Shown here one piece after another: positions 32,656 to 44,426 of a DNA stretch of 64,000 bases. The position numbers were made by a program, and so were the translations under genes. The notes below the pieces were generated by a model. It saw only the letters and a list, made by a program, of their open reading frames with translations, was not told the origin of the DNA and searched no databases. Position 1 is the first letter of the stretch. Each line of letters starts with the position of its first letter. Source of the stretch: Pseudomonas sp. AN-1 (GTDB taxonomy: Bacteria; Pseudomonadota; Gammaproteobacteria; Pseudomonadales; Pseudomonadaceae); the NCBI RefSeq assembly GCF_034057115.1, contig NZ_CP139195.1, forward strand, positions 4,030,001 through 4,094,000, written 5' to 3'.

Positions 32656-33804
32656 ATGACTGCAACGACTGGCAAGGTTAACCTGCTGGGGCTGACCCAG
32701 CCGCAGCTGGAACGGTTCTTCGAGTCCATCGGCGAGAAGCGCTTCCGTGCCGGCCAGGTGATGAAATGGATTCACCACTTTGGCGCCGAAGACTTCGACG
32801 CCATGACCAATCTCGGCAAGGCCCTGCGCGAAAAGCTCAAGGCCTGTGCCGAGATCCGCGGTCCCGAGATCGTCAGCGAGGACATCTCCAGCGACGGCAC
32901 CCGCAAGTGGGTGGTGCGCGTGGCGTCCGGCAGCTGCGTCGAGACCGTGTACATCCCGCAGGGCGGCCGCGGCACCCTGTGCGTGTCCTCGCAGGCCGGC
33001 TGCGCGCTGGACTGCAGCTTCTGCTCGACCGGCAAGCAGGGTTTCAACAGCGACCTGACCAGCGCCGAGATCATCGGCCAGGTGTGGATCGCCAACAAAT
33101 CCTTCGGCACCGTGCCGGCCAAGATCGACCGCGCCATCACCAACGTGGTGATGATGGGCATGGGCGAGCCGCTGCTGAACTTCGACAACGCGGTCGCCGC
33201 CATGCAGATCATGATGGACGACCTCGGCTACGGCATCTCCAAGCGCAAGGTGACCCTGTCCACCTCGGGCGTCGCGCCGATGATCGACGAGCTGGCCAAG
33301 GTGATCGACGTGTCCCTGGCGCTGTCGCTGCACGCGCCCAACGACGAGCTGCGCAACCAGCTGGTGCCGATCAACAAGAAGTACCCGCTGGCCGTGGTGC
33401 TGGACGCCTGCAAGCGCTACATCTCCGGCCTCGGCGAGAAGCGCGTGCTCACCGTCGAGTACACCCTGCTCAAGGACGTCAACGACCAGCCCGAGCATGC
33501 GGCGCAGATGATCGCGCTGCTCAAGGATTTTCCTTGCAAGATCAACCTGATTCCGTTTAATCCGTTCCCCCATTCCGGTTACGAGCGGCCGAGCAACAAT
33601 GCCATCCGCCGCTTCCAGGACCTGCTGCACCACGCCGGGCACAACGTCACCGTGCGCACTACCCGCGGCGACGACATCGATGCCGCCTGCGGTCAGTTGG
33701 TCGGCCAGGTGCAGGATCGCACCCGGCGCAGCGAGCGCTACATCGCGGTGCGCCAGCTGGAGAGCGAAGGCGACCAGCCCCGTTCCGTCGCACCGGGAAA
33801 CTGA
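32656..33804 (+). CDS. rlmN: 23S rRNA/tRNA m2A methyltransferase RlmN
   Basis: 382 residues, radical SAM enzyme. Cys116, Cys120 and Cys123 (CALDCSFC) bind the [4Fe-4S] cluster. Near the C-terminus, [14 protein letters not shown] holds the second catalytic cysteine. It methylates A2503 of 23S rRNA and A37 of some tRNAs. It starts 24 bp after ndk and depends on the Fe-S assembly system encoded just upstream. Confidence 0.97.
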   Translation: MTATTGKVNLLGLTQPQLERFFESIGEKRFRAGQVMKWIHHFGAEDFDAMTNLGKALREKLKACAEIRGPEIVSEDISSDGTRKWVVRVASGSCVETVYIPQGGRGTLCVSSQAGCALDCSFCSTGKQGFNSDLTSAEIIGQVWIANKSFGTVPAKIDRAITNVVMMGMGEPLLNFDNAVAAMQIMMDDLGYGISKRKVTLSTSGVAPMIDELAKVIDVSLALSLHAPNDELRNQLVPINKKYPLAVVLDACKRYISGLGEKRVLTVEYTLLKDVNDQPEHAAQMIALLKDFPCKINLIPFNPFPHSGYERPSNNAIRRFQDLLHHAGHNVTVRTTRGDDIDAACGQLVGQVQDRTRRSERYIAVRQLESEGDQPRSVAPGN

Positions 33805-33819
33805 CGAGGGAGTTCGTGC

Positions 33820-34584
33820 ATGATGCTGTTGCGTACCACGATGGTCCTGCTGCTCGGCGGCCTGCTGACTGCCTGCGTGTCGACGGGGCATCAGGACCCG
33901 CTGAAGACCGCCGAGGGGCGTGAGGCGGCGCGCGATGCCTATGTCAAGCTGGGCATCGGCTACCTGCAGAAGGGCAATACCGAGCAGGCCAAGGTGCCGC
34001 TCAAGCAGGCGCTGGAGCTGGACGCCTCCAATGCCGACGCCCACGCCGCGCTGGCCCTGGTGTTCCAGACCGAGATGGAGCCCACGCTGGCCGACGAGCA
34101 CTACCGCAAGGCGCTGTCGGCGCGCCGCGACGCGCGCATCCTCAACAACTACGGCAGCTTCCTGTTCGAGCAGCAGCGCTACCAGGACGCCTACGCGCGC
34201 TTCCAGGAGGCCGCCGAGGACAACCTCTATCCGGAGCGCTCGCGGGTCTACGAGAACCTCGGCCTGACCTCGCTGCGGCTCGGCCAGCGCCCGCAGGCGC
34301 TGCAGCACTTCGAGAAGTCGCTGCGCCTGAACCGCAACCAGCCGCGCGTGCTGCTGGAGATGGCCCAGCTGTCGTTCGAGGACCGCCAGTACGTGCCGGC
34401 GCGCGGCTACTACGAGCGCTACCTGGCCCTCAAGGGGCCGCAGGACGCCCGCAGCCTGCTGCTCGGCATCCGCCTGGCCAAGGTCTTCGAGGATCGCGAC
34501 CGCGCTTCCAACTACGCCATGCAGCTGCGTCGCCTGTACCCGGGCACCGCTGAATACCGGCAATATCTCGCGGAGCAACAATGA
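33820..34584 (+). CDS. pilF: Type IV pilus pilotin PilF (PilW)
   Basis: 254 residues. A lipoprotein signal ends in LLTAC (Cys19). The rest is TPR repeats (for example AYVKLGIGYLQKGNTEQAKV, NADAHAALALVFQTEMEP, NNYGSFLFEQQRYQDAYARF). PilF localises and assembles the PilQ secretin in the outer membrane. Two ATGs at 33820 and 33823 are equally good. Its stop overlaps rodZ by 4 bp. The organism therefore probably makes type IV pili, although other pil genes are not in view. Confidence 0.93.
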   Translation: MMLLRTTMVLLLGGLLTACVSTGHQDPLKTAEGREAARDAYVKLGIGYLQKGNTEQAKVPLKQALELDASNADAHAALALVFQTEMEPTLADEHYRKALSARRDARILNNYGSFLFEQQRYQDAYARFQEAAEDNLYPERSRVYENLGLTSLRLGQRPQALQHFEKSLRLNRNQPRVLLEMAQLSFEDRQYVPARGYYERYLALKGPQDARSLLLGIRLAKVFEDRDRASNYAMQLRRLYPGTAEYRQYLAEQQ

Positions 34585-35651
34585 CCATGTCGCACATCGA
34601 AGCGGTGGGCGCGTCCTCGCGCAGCAATCCTGGCGAAATCCTCCGCCAGGCGCGGGAGGAGAAGGGCTGGCAGCTGGCCGAGGTGGCCGCCCAGCTCAAC
34701 CTGACCGCTCATTCCCTGGCCCAGCTGGAAGCCGGCGAGTTTGACCGCCTGCCCGGGCACACCTTCGCCCGCGGCTACGTGCGGGCCTATGCCAAGCTGC
34801 TCGGCCTCGACCAGGCCGAACTGGTCGGCATCTTCGACCACTACACCGGCACCGACGCCACCGGCAGCACCGTGCACAGCCTCGGCCATGTGCCCGAGCC
34901 GCTGCGCCTGTCGCGCACCGTGCTGCGCCTGGCCAGCGCCGTGCTGCTGCTGCTGCTGCTGGTGCTCGGCTACTTCTGGTGGCAGGAGCGTCCGGAGCGT
35001 CTGGCCGACCTCGGCGCGCTCGGCCTCAAGCACATCGAGGTGGAGAGCGCCGACGGCACCACCGAGCTGCACCCGCTCGACGAACCCGAAGACCAGGCGG
35101 TGGCCGAGGCCCTGCAGGGCGAGCCGACGCTGGCGCCGATCCCGGCCGAGGCCGGCGGCGAGGGTGCCGAGCCAGCCGCCGCCGATCCGGCGGCTCCGGC
35201 CCTGCCGGCGACCCCGCCCGCCCTGACGGCGACTCCGCCGGCCCCGGCCGGCGAAAGCGCGTCGGCCACCCAGCCGACCGCGGTCGCCGCCCAGGCCGTG
35301 GCGCCGACCCCGGTCGCCGGCGCGTTGCCCGCGCCCGCCGTCGCCCCCGCTGCCGAGGCCCCGCCCGCGGCCGAGCCCGCGGCGCCTGCGCCGCAGGTCG
35401 CTGCCGGCGAGGGCCTGGTGCAGCTCAGCTTCACCGCCGACTGCTGGACCCAGGTCACCGACGCCAACGGCCGGGTGCTGGTCAGCACCGTCAAGCGCGC
35501 CGGCGACAGCCTGCAGCTGGCCGGCAAGGCGCCGCTCGAACTGCGCCTGGGCAATGCCCGGGTCGCCCAGGTGCGCTACAACGGCGAGCCGGTCGAGCAC
35601 CGCAAGAACATGACCGCCAGCGGCACCGCCCGCATCAAGCTGGGACAGTAA
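34581..35651 (+). CDS. rodZ: Cytoskeleton protein RodZ
   Basis: 356 residues. It has an N-terminal Xre-type helix-turn-helix ([20 protein letters not shown], about residues 12-80), which binds MreB. One membrane segment ([19 protein letters not shown], about 113-135) and a long Pro/Ala linker (about 170-275) follow. Last is the C-terminal DUF4115 beta domain ([20 protein letters not shown]). It sets rod shape. It overlaps pilF and ends 1 bp before ispG. Confidence 0.94.
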   Translation: MTMSHIEAVGASSRSNPGEILRQAREEKGWQLAEVAAQLNLTAHSLAQLEAGEFDRLPGHTFARGYVRAYAKLLGLDQAELVGIFDHYTGTDATGSTVHSLGHVPEPLRLSRTVLRLASAVLLLLLLVLGYFWWQERPERLADLGALGLKHIEVESADGTTELHPLDEPEDQAVAEALQGEPTLAPIPAEAGGEGAEPAAADPAAPALPATPPALTATPPAPAGESASATQPTAVAAQAVAPTPVAGALPAPAVAPAAEAPPAAEPAAPAPQVAAGEGLVQLSFTADCWTQVTDANGRVLVSTVKRAGDSLQLAGKAPLELRLGNARVAQVRYNGEPVEHRKNMTASGTARIKLGQ

Positions 35652-35652
35652 C

Positions 35653-36762
35653 ATGCACTGCCATTCCCCGATTGTGCGCCGCAAGTCGCGGCAGATCCGC
35701 GTCGGCTCGGTACTGGTCGGCGGCGATGCGCCGATCTCGGTGCAGAGCATGACCAACACCGACACCTGCGACGTCGCCGCCACCGTGGCGCAGATCCGCC
35801 GCCTGGAAGACGCCGGTGCCGACATCGTGCGCGTCTCGGTGCCCGACATGGACGCCGCCGAGGCCTTCGGCCGCATCAAGCAGCAGGTCCGCGTGCCGCT
35901 GGTCGCCGACATCCACTTCGACTACCGGATCGCCCTGCGCGTTGCCGAGCTGGGCGTCGACTGCCTGCGCATCAACCCGGGCAACATCGGCCGCGAGGAC
36001 CGCGTGCGCGCGGTGGTCGATGCCGCCCGCGACAAGGGCATCCCGATCCGCATCGGCGTCAACGCCGGTTCCCTGGAGAAGGACCTGCAGAAGAAGTACG
36101 GCGAGCCGACTCCCGAGGCGCTGGTCGAGTCGGCCCTGCGCCATGTCGACCATCTCGACCGTCTGGACTTCCAGGACTTCAAGGTCAGCGTCAAGGCCTC
36201 CGACGTGTTCATGGCGGTCGGTGCCTACCGCCTGCTCGCCGGGCAGATCGAGCAGCCGCTGCACCTGGGCATCACCGAGGCCGGCGGCCTGCGCTCGGGC
36301 ACCGTGAAGTCGGCGGTGGGCCTGGGCATGCTGCTCGCCGAGGGCATCGGCGACACCATCCGCGTGTCGCTGGCCGCCGATCCGGTCGAGGAGATCAAGG
36401 TCGGCTTCGACATCCTCAAGTCGCTGCACCTGCGTTCGCGCGGCATCAACTTCATCGCCTGCCCGAGCTGCTCGCGGCAGAACTTCGACGTGGTCAAGAC
36501 CATGAACGAGCTGGAGCAGCGCGTCGAGGACCTGCTGGTGCCGCTCGACGTGGCGGTGATCGGCTGCGTGGTCAACGGCCCGGGCGAAGCCAAGGAGGCC
36601 CACGTCGGCCTCACCGGCGGCACCCCGAACCTGGTCTACATCGACGGCAAGCCGGCGCACAAGCTGGACAACGACAACCTGGTCGACGAGCTGGAGAAGC
36701 TGATCCGCCAGAAGGCGGCGGAGAAGGCTGCGGCCGACGCCAGCCTGATCGCCCGCAGCTAA
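35653..36762 (+). CDS. ispG: 4-hydroxy-3-methylbut-2-enyl diphosphate synthase
   Basis: 369 residues; the sixth MEP-pathway step to isoprenoids, with a [4Fe-4S] cluster. The cluster cysteines lie in [14 protein letters not shown] and [19 protein letters not shown]. The N-terminal TIM-barrel part has [12 protein letters not shown]. It needs the Isc system for its cluster. It sits between rodZ (1 bp) and hisS (9 bp), the usual order. Confidence 0.97.
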   Translation: MHCHSPIVRRKSRQIRVGSVLVGGDAPISVQSMTNTDTCDVAATVAQIRRLEDAGADIVRVSVPDMDAAEAFGRIKQQVRVPLVADIHFDYRIALRVAELGVDCLRINPGNIGREDRVRAVVDAARDKGIPIRIGVNAGSLEKDLQKKYGEPTPEALVESALRHVDHLDRLDFQDFKVSVKASDVFMAVGAYRLLAGQIEQPLHLGITEAGGLRSGTVKSAVGLGMLLAEGIGDTIRVSLAADPVEEIKVGFDILKSLHLRSRGINFIACPSCSRQNFDVVKTMNELEQRVEDLLVPLDVAVIGCVVNGPGEAKEAHVGLTGGTPNLVYIDGKPAHKLDNDNLVDELEKLIRQKAAEKAAADASLIARS

Positions 36763-36771
36763 GGAATTTCC

Positions 36772-38061
<1,290 letters not shown>

Positions 38062-38089
38062 ACCTGAATCGATCTAGGGAGTGACCGCG

Positions 38090-38734
38090 GTGACCTCGCG
38101 TACCGAAGAAGAAGAACTGGCGGTAATCAGGGACTGGTGGCAGCGCAACGGCAAGCCGCTGCTGGTCGGCGGCGCCCTGGCGCTGGTCGGCGTGTTCGGC
38201 TGGCAGGCCTGGCAGAACCACCAGGCCAACCAGAGCTACGCCGCCTCCGCGCTCTACCAGCAGCTGGTGGACGTCACCCTGAGCGCTCCGGGCGAGCCGG
38301 ATGCCGGCAAGGTCAGCGACCTGGCCGGCAAGCTGAACAAGGACTTCGCCGGCAGCCACTACGCCCAGTACGCCAGCCTGCTGGTGGCCAAGGTGGCGGT
38401 GGACAACGGCCGCCTCGACGAGGCCGCCGGCGAGCTGCGCAAGGTGCTCGACAAGCCTGTCGACGCCACCCTCGGCGAAGTCGCGCGCCAGCGTCTGGCC
38501 CGCGTGCTGGCCGCCCAGGACAAGGCCGAGGAAGCCCTCGGCCTGCTGGCCGGCGAGGCCGCGCCGGCCTTCGTCGCCGGCCGCGAGGAACTGCGCGGCG
38601 ACCTGCTGGTCCGTCTGGGCCGCGGCGCCGAGGCGCGCAGCGCCTACGAGAAGGCGCGTGCCGCGCTGCCGCAGGAGGCGGGCCTCGGCACGCTGCAGAT
38701 CAAGCTGGACGACCTGGCCGACGGAGACGCCTGA
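38090..38734 (+). CDS. YfgM-like membrane-anchored TPR protein
   Basis: 214 residues from the GTG at 38090; a GTG 9 bp earlier is in frame but overlaps the AGGGAG ribosome site. A short acidic N-terminus (TEEEELAVIRDWWQRNGKP) is followed by one membrane segment (LLVGGALALVGVFGWQAW) and a TPR-like periplasmic domain (DUF2133/YfgM type). In E. coli, YfgM works with the periplasmic chaperone network at the Sec translocon. It overlaps bamB by one base, the normal hisS-yfgM-bamB order. Confidence 0.9.
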   Translation: MTSRTEEEELAVIRDWWQRNGKPLLVGGALALVGVFGWQAWQNHQANQSYAASALYQQLVDVTLSAPGEPDAGKVSDLAGKLNKDFAGSHYAQYASLLVAKVAVDNGRLDEAAGELRKVLDKPVDATLGEVARQRLARVLAAQDKAEEALGLLAGEAAPAFVAGREELRGDLLVRLGRGAEARSAYEKARAALPQEAGLGTLQIKLDDLADGDA

Positions 38735-39876
38735 TGATGCGCTGGACTCATGCGGTAATGCTGGCCACGGCGGTGCTCGCCGCCGGCTGCAGCAGCAACT
38801 CGACCAAGGAGCTGCCGCCGGCCGAGCTGGAGAAGTTCGCCGAGGAAGTGCGCCTGGACAAGCAGTGGAGCCGTTCCATCGGCGAAGGCCAGGGTGAGAC
38901 CTGGAACCAGCTGGAGCTGGCCGCCGAGGGCGACAGCCTGTTCGCCGCGGACATCGAAGGCCTGGTGGTGGCGATGAACCGCGAGACCGGCAAGGTGCTG
39001 TGGGAGACCGAGCTGGACAAGCCGGTTTCCGGTGGCGTCGGCGCCGGCTACGGCCTGGTGCTGGTCGGCACCCTCAAGGGCCAGGTGATCGCCCTCGACA
39101 GCACCAGCGGCGAAGTGAAGTGGCGCGCCCCGGTGGGCAGCGAGGTGCTGGCCGCGCCGGCCAGCAACGGCAACGTGGTGGTGGTGCAGACCCAGGACGA
39201 CCGCCTGGTCGCCCTCGACGCCACCAGCGGCGAGCGCCTGTGGAGCTACGAGAGCACCCCGGCGGTGCTGACCCTGCGCGGCACCGGTGCGCCGGTGGTG
39301 ACCAACCAGCTGGCGGTGGCCGGCCTGTCCAGCGGCAAGGTGATCGCCCTCGACGTGCAGCGCGGCATCCCGGTGTGGGAGCAGCGGGTGGCCGTGCCGC
39401 AGGGTCGCTCCGAACTGGAGCGCATGGTCGACATCGACGGCGGCCTGCTGCTGTCCGGCGGCACCCTCTACGTGGTGACCTACCAGGGCCAGCTGGCCGC
39501 GCTCGACCTGATGAGCGGCCGTCCGCTGTGGCAGCGCCAGGCGTCCAGCTACGTCGGCGTGGCCACCGGCTTCGGCAACATCTACGTCAGCCAGGCCGGC
39601 GGCACCGTCGAGGGCATCGACGAGCGCTCGACCTCGGCGCTGTGGAGCAACGACGCCCTGGCGCGTCGCCAGCTGACCAGCCCGGCGGTGTTCTCCAGCA
39701 ACGTCGCGGTGGGCGACCTGGAAGGCTACCTGCACCTGCTGAGCCAGGTGGACGGCCGCTTCGTCGGTCGCGTGCGGGTCGACAGCGACGGCCTGCGCGC
39801 CCGCCCGCTGGTGGTCGGCGACTGGCTGTATGCCTACGGCAACAGCGGCAAGCTGGTGGCCTACACCCTGCGCTGA
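38734..39876 (+). CDS. bamB: Outer membrane assembly lipoprotein BamB
   Basis: 380 residues. The lipoprotein signal MMRWTHAVMLATAVLAAGC has lipobox LAAGC. The rest is an eight-bladed PQQ-like beta-propeller with repeats such as GLVVAMNRETGKVLWETEL, GQVIALDSTSGEVKWRAPVG and DRLVALDATSGERLWSYES. It is a subunit of the BAM complex that inserts outer-membrane barrels. It starts at the second base of the preceding stop region (TGATG). A strong terminator follows. Confidence 0.95.
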   Translation: MMRWTHAVMLATAVLAAGCSSNSTKELPPAELEKFAEEVRLDKQWSRSIGEGQGETWNQLELAAEGDSLFAADIEGLVVAMNRETGKVLWETELDKPVSGGVGAGYGLVLVGTLKGQVIALDSTSGEVKWRAPVGSEVLAAPASNGNVVVVQTQDDRLVALDATSGERLWSYESTPAVLTLRGTGAPVVTNQLAVAGLSSGKVIALDVQRGIPVWEQRVAVPQGRSELERMVDIDGGLLLSGGTLYVVTYQGQLAALDLMSGRPLWQRQASSYVGVATGFGNIYVSQAGGTVEGIDERSTSALWSNDALARRQLTSPAVFSSNVAVGDLEGYLHLLSQVDGRFVGRVRVDSDGLRARPLVVGDWLYAYGNSGKLVAYTLR

Positions 39877-39907
39877 ACGTACCGCCGGGAGGCGGTACAC
39901 CTGTGAG

Positions 39908-39950
39908 CGGCCGCTGCAACTGACTAGACTGCAGCGGCCGTTGTGTTTTT
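39908..39950 (+). terminator. Terminator after bamB
   Basis: 11-bp stem CGGCCGCTGCA / TGCAGCGGCCG, 11-nt loop, then TTGTGTTTTT. A smaller perfect hairpin GTACCGCC-GGGA-GGCGGTAC (39879-39898) precedes it. It lies only 25 bp before the der ATG, so der must rely on read-through or on a promoter overlapping this region. Confidence 0.8.
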
Positions 39951-39974
39951 CACGAATTACCCATGGAGAGCCGC

Positions 39975-41459
39975 ATGGTTCCCGTTATCGCTCTGGTGGG
40001 ACGCCCCAACGTCGGCAAGTCCACCCTGTTCAACCGCCTGACCAAGAGCCGCGACGCCATCGTCGCCGACTACGCCGGCCTGACCCGTGACCGCAAGTAC
40101 GGCGAGGCGAAGTGGCAGGGTCGCACCTACATCGTCATCGACACCGGGGGCATCTCCGGCGACGAGGAAGGCATCGACGCCAAGATGGCCGAGCAGTCGC
40201 TGCAGGCCATCGAGGAAGCCGACGCCGTGCTGTTCATGGTCGACTCGCGCGCCGGCATGACCGCCGCCGACCAGATGATCGCCGAGCACCTGCGCAAGAA
40301 CAACAAGCGCACCTTCCTGGTCGCCAACAAGGTCGACACCGTCGACCCGGACATCGCCCGTGCCGAGTTCAGCCCGCTGGCGATCGGCGACGCCTTCCCG
40401 GTCGCCGCCGCCCACGGCCGTGGCGTCAACGCCCTGCTGCAGGCCGCGCTGGGCGAGTTCCCCAGGGACGAGGGCGAGGAGGACGAGTTCGCCGAAGGCG
40501 AAGCTGGCGAGGAGGGCGCTCCGGCCGAGCCGAAGCAGCGCATTCCCGGCCCGGACGAGCACTCCGGGATCAAGATCGCCATCATCGGCCGGCCTAACGT
40601 CGGCAAGTCGACCCTGGTCAACCGCATGCTCGGCGAGGAGCGGGTGATCGTCTACGATCAGGCCGGCACCACCCGCGACAGCATCTACATCCCCTTCGAG
40701 CGCGACGAGGCCAAGTACACCCTGATCGACACCGCCGGCGTGCGTCGCCGCGGCAAGATCTTCGAGGCGGTGGAAAAGTTCTCGGTGGTGAAGACCCTGC
40801 AGGCGATCCAGGACGCCAACGTGGTGATCTTCGTCATGGACGCCCGCGAGGGGGTGGTCGACCACGACCTCAACCTGCTCGGCTTCGTGCTGGAGACCGG
40901 CCGCGCGCTGGTCATCGCGCTGAACAAGTGGGACGGCATGGACAGCCACGAGCGCGACCGGGTGAAGACCGAGCTGGAGCGCCGCCTGCAGTTCGTCGAC
41001 TTCGCCGACATCCACTTCATCTCCGCGCTGCACGGCACCGGCGTCGGCCACCTGTACAAGTCGGTGCAGGAGTCGTTCCGCTCGGCGGTGACCCGCTGGC
41101 CGACCAGCTACCTGACCCAGATCCTCGAGGATGCGGTCAGCACCCACCAGCCGCCGCTGGTCAACGGCCGGCGCATCAAGCTGCGCTATGCCCACCTCGG
41201 CGGTGCCAACCCGCCGCTGATCGTGATCCATGGCAACCAGGTCGACGCGGTGCCGCGCGCCTACTCGCGCTACCTGGAGAACACCTACCGCCGGGTACTC
41301 AAGCTGGTCGGCACGCCGATCCGCATCGAGTTCAAGGGCGGCGAGAACCCCTACGAGGGCAAGAAGAACACCCTCACGGTGCGCCAGGTGAACAAGAAGC
41401 GCCGCCTGATGAGCCACCACAAGAAGGCCGAGAAGAAGAAGAAGGACAAGCGCCGCTGA
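39975..41459 (+). CDS. der: Ribosome biogenesis GTPase Der (EngA)
   Basis: 494 residues with two tandem G domains. The first P-loop is [12 protein letters not shown] (residues 7-18), the second [16 protein letters not shown] (from about residue 205), each with its own DTAG/DTGG and NKxD motifs. A C-terminal KH-like domain and a Lys-rich tail follow. It acts in 50S subunit maturation. I start at [11 protein letters not shown] because GGAG lies 7 bp before that ATG; an in-frame ATG 12 bp upstream lacks a ribosome site. Confidence 0.96.
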   Translation: MVPVIALVGRPNVGKSTLFNRLTKSRDAIVADYAGLTRDRKYGEAKWQGRTYIVIDTGGISGDEEGIDAKMAEQSLQAIEEADAVLFMVDSRAGMTAADQMIAEHLRKNNKRTFLVANKVDTVDPDIARAEFSPLAIGDAFPVAAAHGRGVNALLQAALGEFPRDEGEEDEFAEGEAGEEGAPAEPKQRIPGPDEHSGIKIAIIGRPNVGKSTLVNRMLGEERVIVYDQAGTTRDSIYIPFERDEAKYTLIDTAGVRRRGKIFEAVEKFSVVKTLQAIQDANVVIFVMDAREGVVDHDLNLLGFVLETGRALVIALNKWDGMDSHERDRVKTELERRLQFVDFADIHFISALHGTGVGHLYKSVQESFRSAVTRWPTSYLTQILEDAVSTHQPPLVNGRRIKLRYAHLGGANPPLIVIHGNQVDAVPRAYSRYLENTYRRVLKLVGTPIRIEFKGGENPYEGKKNTLTVRQVNKKRRLMSHHKKAEKKKKDKRR

Positions 41460-41481
41460 GGTCCTGTCCCGCAGTGCAGAA

Positions 41482-41513
41482 CGCCGCCGGCCCGAGAGGG
41501 CGGCGGCGTTTTT
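41482..41513 (+). terminator. Terminator of der
   Basis: GC stem CGCCGCC / GGCGGCG, then TTTTT, 22 bp past the der stop. Confidence 0.85.
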
Positions 41514-41530
41514 CATGCTGCGTCAGATTT

Positions 41531-41648
41531 GATCGTTCCCATGCTCCCGCGTGGGAATGCTGTACGGGGCGCTCCCGCGCCCCGACGCCGTGGCTAGGGG
41601 ACGCGGAGCGTCCCGGGAGTCGTGCCCACGCGGAGCGTGGGCACGATC
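41531..41648. repeat. 118-bp composite REP element of four hairpins
   Basis: Four consecutive hairpins have small C-rich or GGA loops. They are 41536-41557 (TTCCCATGC-TCCC-GCGTGGGAA, one G-U), 41566-41583 (GGGGCGC-TCCC-GCGCCCC), 41598-41614 (GGGACGC-GGA-GCGTCCC) and 41621-41645 (11-bp perfect stem, loop GGA). The outer ends also pair: GATCGTTCCCA at 41531 against TGGGCACGATC at 41638-41648, one mismatch. It fills the gap between der and the convergent flavoprotein gene. The GATCGTTCCCA...GTGGGAA motif is, from memory, a common dispersed repeat in Pseudomonas. Confidence 0.85.
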
Positions 41649-41660
41649 ACGACGCAGTGC

Positions 41661-42899
41661 TCAGCGCCGCGCCAGCCAGCGCAGCGCGCCCAGTCCGGCC
41701 GCCCGGCCGCTGGCGAAGCAGGCGGTCAGCAGGTAGCCGCCGGTCGGCGCCTCCCAGTCGAGCATCTCGCCGGCGCAGAACACCCCCGGCAGTTCACTCA
41801 GCATCAGGTTGGCGTCCAGCGCCGCGAACGGCACGCCGCCGGCGCTGCTGATCGCCTCGTCCAGCGGGCGCGCGCGGACCAGTTCCAGCGGCAGCGCCTT
41901 GATCGCTGCGGCCAGGCGAGTCATGTCCTGGAAGGTGGCGGCGTCGGTCAGCTCGCGCAGCAGGCCGGCGCGCACGCCGTCGATGCCCAGCTGTCCGGCC
42001 AGATGCCTGGCCAGCGAGCGCGAGCCACGCGGCCTGGCGAGCGCGGCGGCGACCTGCTCATGCGTGCGGTTGGGCAGCAGGTCCAGATGGATCACGGCGC
42101 GGCCAGCGTTGTCGATCTGTTCGCGGATCGCCGCCGACAGCGCATAGATCAGGCTGCCTTCCACGCCGCTGGCGGTGACCACGAACTCGCCCTGACGCGG
42201 GGCGCTGCCATCGAGACTGATCGCCACCGGCTTGACCGGCGCGCCGGCGAACTTGTCGCGGAAGAATGCCGTCCAGCCCGCCACCTCGAAGCCGCAGTTG
42301 CTCGGCTTGAGCGGCGCCACCGCGACGCCGCGCTGCTCCAGCAGCGGCACCCAGGCGCCGTCCGAGCCCAGGCGCGCCCAGCTGCCGCCGCCGAGGGCCA
42401 GCACCACGGCACCGGCTTCGACGCTGCGCGCGCCCTCGGGCGTAGCGATGCGCAGCGCGCCGGATGCGTCCCAGCCCAGCCAGCGCGCACGGGGGTGCAG
42501 TGCGACGCCCTGCTCGCGCAGGCGACGCAGCCAGGCGCGCAGCAGCGGCGCGGCCTTCATGTCGCTGGGAAACACCCGCCCGGAGCTGCCGACGAAGGTG
42601 TCGATGCCGAGAGCGTGGATCCAGGCGCGCAGGGCGTCGGCGTCGAACTCCTCCAGCAGGCGGCCGATCTCGGCGGCGCGCGCGCCGTAGCGCTGCACGA
42701 AGGCCGCCTTCGGCTCGGCGTGGGTGATGTTCATGCCGCCGACGCCGGCGAGCAGGAACTTGCGGCCCAGCGAGGGCATGGCGTCGAACAGCTCCACCTG
42801 CGCGCCGCCGGCGGCGAGCACTTCGGCGGCCATCAGGCCGGCGGGGCCGCCGCCGATCACGGCGACGCGGGGGGAGGCGGGAAGCGGGGAGCTGGACAT
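41661..42899 (-). CDS. NAD(P)/FAD-dependent oxidoreductase, HI0933/YhiN-like
   Basis: 412 residues. The N-terminal dinucleotide-binding motif RVAVIGGGPAGLMAAEVLAA is followed by LGRKFLLAGVGGMNITHAE, typical of the HI0933-like (BaiN/YhiN) flavoproteins. The C-terminus has GVFCAGEMLDWEAPTGGYLL, the usual FAD-contact block. This subgroup (TIGR03862 type) is common in Pseudomonas; the substrate is not known. Two tandem REP hairpins separate it from der (convergent). Confidence 0.88.
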   Translation of the reverse strand: MSSSPLPASPRVAVIGGGPAGLMAAEVLAAGGAQVELFDAMPSLGRKFLLAGVGGMNITHAEPKAAFVQRYGARAAEIGRLLEEFDADALRAWIHALGIDTFVGSSGRVFPSDMKAAPLLRAWLRRLREQGVALHPRARWLGWDASGALRIATPEGARSVEAGAVVLALGGGSWARLGSDGAWVPLLEQRGVAVAPLKPSNCGFEVAGWTAFFRDKFAGAPVKPVAISLDGSAPRQGEFVVTASGVEGSLIYALSAAIREQIDNAGRAVIHLDLLPNRTHEQVAAALARPRGSRSLARHLAGQLGIDGVRAGLLRELTDAATFQDMTRLAAAIKALPLELVRARPLDEAISSAGGVPFAALDANLMLSELPGVFCAGEMLDWEAPTGGYLLTACFASGRAAGLGALRWLARR

Positions 42900-42954
42900 G
42901 GCGGGCAGCGGACAGGGAAACGGGGCGGCATTCTAGCAGCTCGCCGCGCCGGGC

Positions 42955-44298
42955 TCAGGTCGCTGCGATCCAGCCGTCGCGCCGCTCGATGCGCCAGGCG
43001 CTGGCGCCGAGGATCAGGCCGCGCAGCGCCATGAAGGCGAGGAAGGCCAGCCACAGTCCGGCGTTGCCGAGGCCCTGCAGCCACCAGGCCAGCGGCAGGG
43101 CGAGGGCCAGCGCCAGCAGCATGGCGTCGCGCATTTCCCGGGCGCGGGTGGCGCCGATGAACAGGCCGTCGAGCAGGTAGCTCCATACCGCCAGCAGCGG
43201 CAGGACGGCGAGGTACGGCAGGTGGGCGTGGGCGATGGCGCGCACCGCGGCGATGTCGGTCTGCAGGTCGACGAACCAGGTGCCGGCGAACAGGAAGAAG
43301 GCGGCGAAGCCGAGGCTGGCGAGCAGCGACCAGCTGCCGGCCAGCCACAGGCTGCGGCGCAGCGCCAGACGGTCGCGCGCCCCCAGGGCGTGGCCGCACA
43401 GCGCCTCCAGCGCATGGGCCAGGCCGTCGAGGGCGTGGGCGGTGAGCAGCAGGCCGTTGAGCAGCAGGGCGTTGGCCGCCACCGTGGCGTCGCCCAGGCG
43501 GGTGCCCTGCACGGTGACCAGCAGGAACACCCCCTGCAGCGCCAGGGTGCGCAGGAAGATGTCGCGGTTGACCGCCAGCAGCGCCCGCCAGCCGGCCCAG
43601 CGGCGCAGCGCCGGCCAGTCGGCGCGCCCGGCGTATTCGCCCAGGCGCCGGCGGGCGAGATACAGGCCGAGCAGCGCGCCGCTCCATTCGGCCAGCACCG
43701 AGGCGCGCGCCGCGCCGGCCACACCCCAGTCGAGGCCATGGACGAACCACACCACCAGGGCCACGTTGAGCAGGTTGGTGGTCAGCAGCATGGCCAGCGG
43801 TGCGCGGGCGTTCTGGCTACCGAGCAGCCAGCCGATCAGCGCGTAGCTGGCCAGTGCCGCCGGCAGGCCGAACAGGCGGATGTGCAGGTAGTCGCGGGCC
43901 AGGGCGTCAAGCTCCGCGCCCGCCTGCATCAGGCCGAGCAGCAGCGGCAGCAGCGGCACCACCAGCAGGCCGGCCAGCAGGGCGAACAGGCCGGCGAGCA
44001 GCAGGCCCTGGGCGAGCAGGGCGCGCAGGGCGCCGCCGTCGCCGCGCCCGCTGGCCTGGGCGGCGAAGCCGGTGGTACCCATGCGCAGGAAGCCGAAGGT
44101 CCACACCAGCAGGCTGTACAGGCTGCCGCCGACCGCGGCGGCGCCGAGCTGGTGGGCGTGCGGCAGGTGGCCGACCACCGCGCTGTCGACCAGCGCCACC
44201 AGCGGCACCGACAGGTTGGAGAGGATCATCGGGGCGGCCAGCGCCCCCACCCGCTGCCGGGTGGGGGCGTGACGCCAGGCGTCGGCAAGGGCGTTCAT
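42955..44298 (-). CDS. MATE-family efflux transporter (DinF-like)
   Basis: 447 residues with about 12 membrane segments in two similar halves. PMILSNLSVPLVALVDSAVVGHL is the typical MATE first helix, and MGTTGFAAQASGRGDG fits the DinF branch. Such proteins export drugs or cationic compounds using Na+ or H+. The gene is 55 bp from the flavoprotein on the same strand and divergent from yfhM. A -10-like TATACT (minus, 44322-44327) lies just upstream. Confidence 0.9.
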   Translation of the reverse strand: MNALADAWRHAPTRQRVGALAAPMILSNLSVPLVALVDSAVVGHLPHAHQLGAAAVGGSLYSLLVWTFGFLRMGTTGFAAQASGRGDGGALRALLAQGLLLAGLFALLAGLLVVPLLPLLLGLMQAGAELDALARDYLHIRLFGLPAALASYALIGWLLGSQNARAPLAMLLTTNLLNVALVVWFVHGLDWGVAGAARASVLAEWSGALLGLYLARRRLGEYAGRADWPALRRWAGWRALLAVNRDIFLRTLALQGVFLLVTVQGTRLGDATVAANALLLNGLLLTAHALDGLAHALEALCGHALGARDRLALRRSLWLAGSWSLLASLGFAAFFLFAGTWFVDLQTDIAAVRAIAHAHLPYLAVLPLLAVWSYLLDGLFIGATRAREMRDAMLLALALALPLAWWLQGLGNAGLWLAFLAFMALRGLILGASAWRIERRDGWIAAT

Positions 44299-44426
44299 CG
44301 CGGCTCCATGGCAGGCGCGCCAGTATAAAGGTGTGCACGACTCGACGCTTGCGCGCAGGCCGCCCCTGAGCGCCAGGCCCTTCGGCTATAGTCGCAGCTC
44401 CCGCGTCCCCGATCTGCGAGCCCGCC

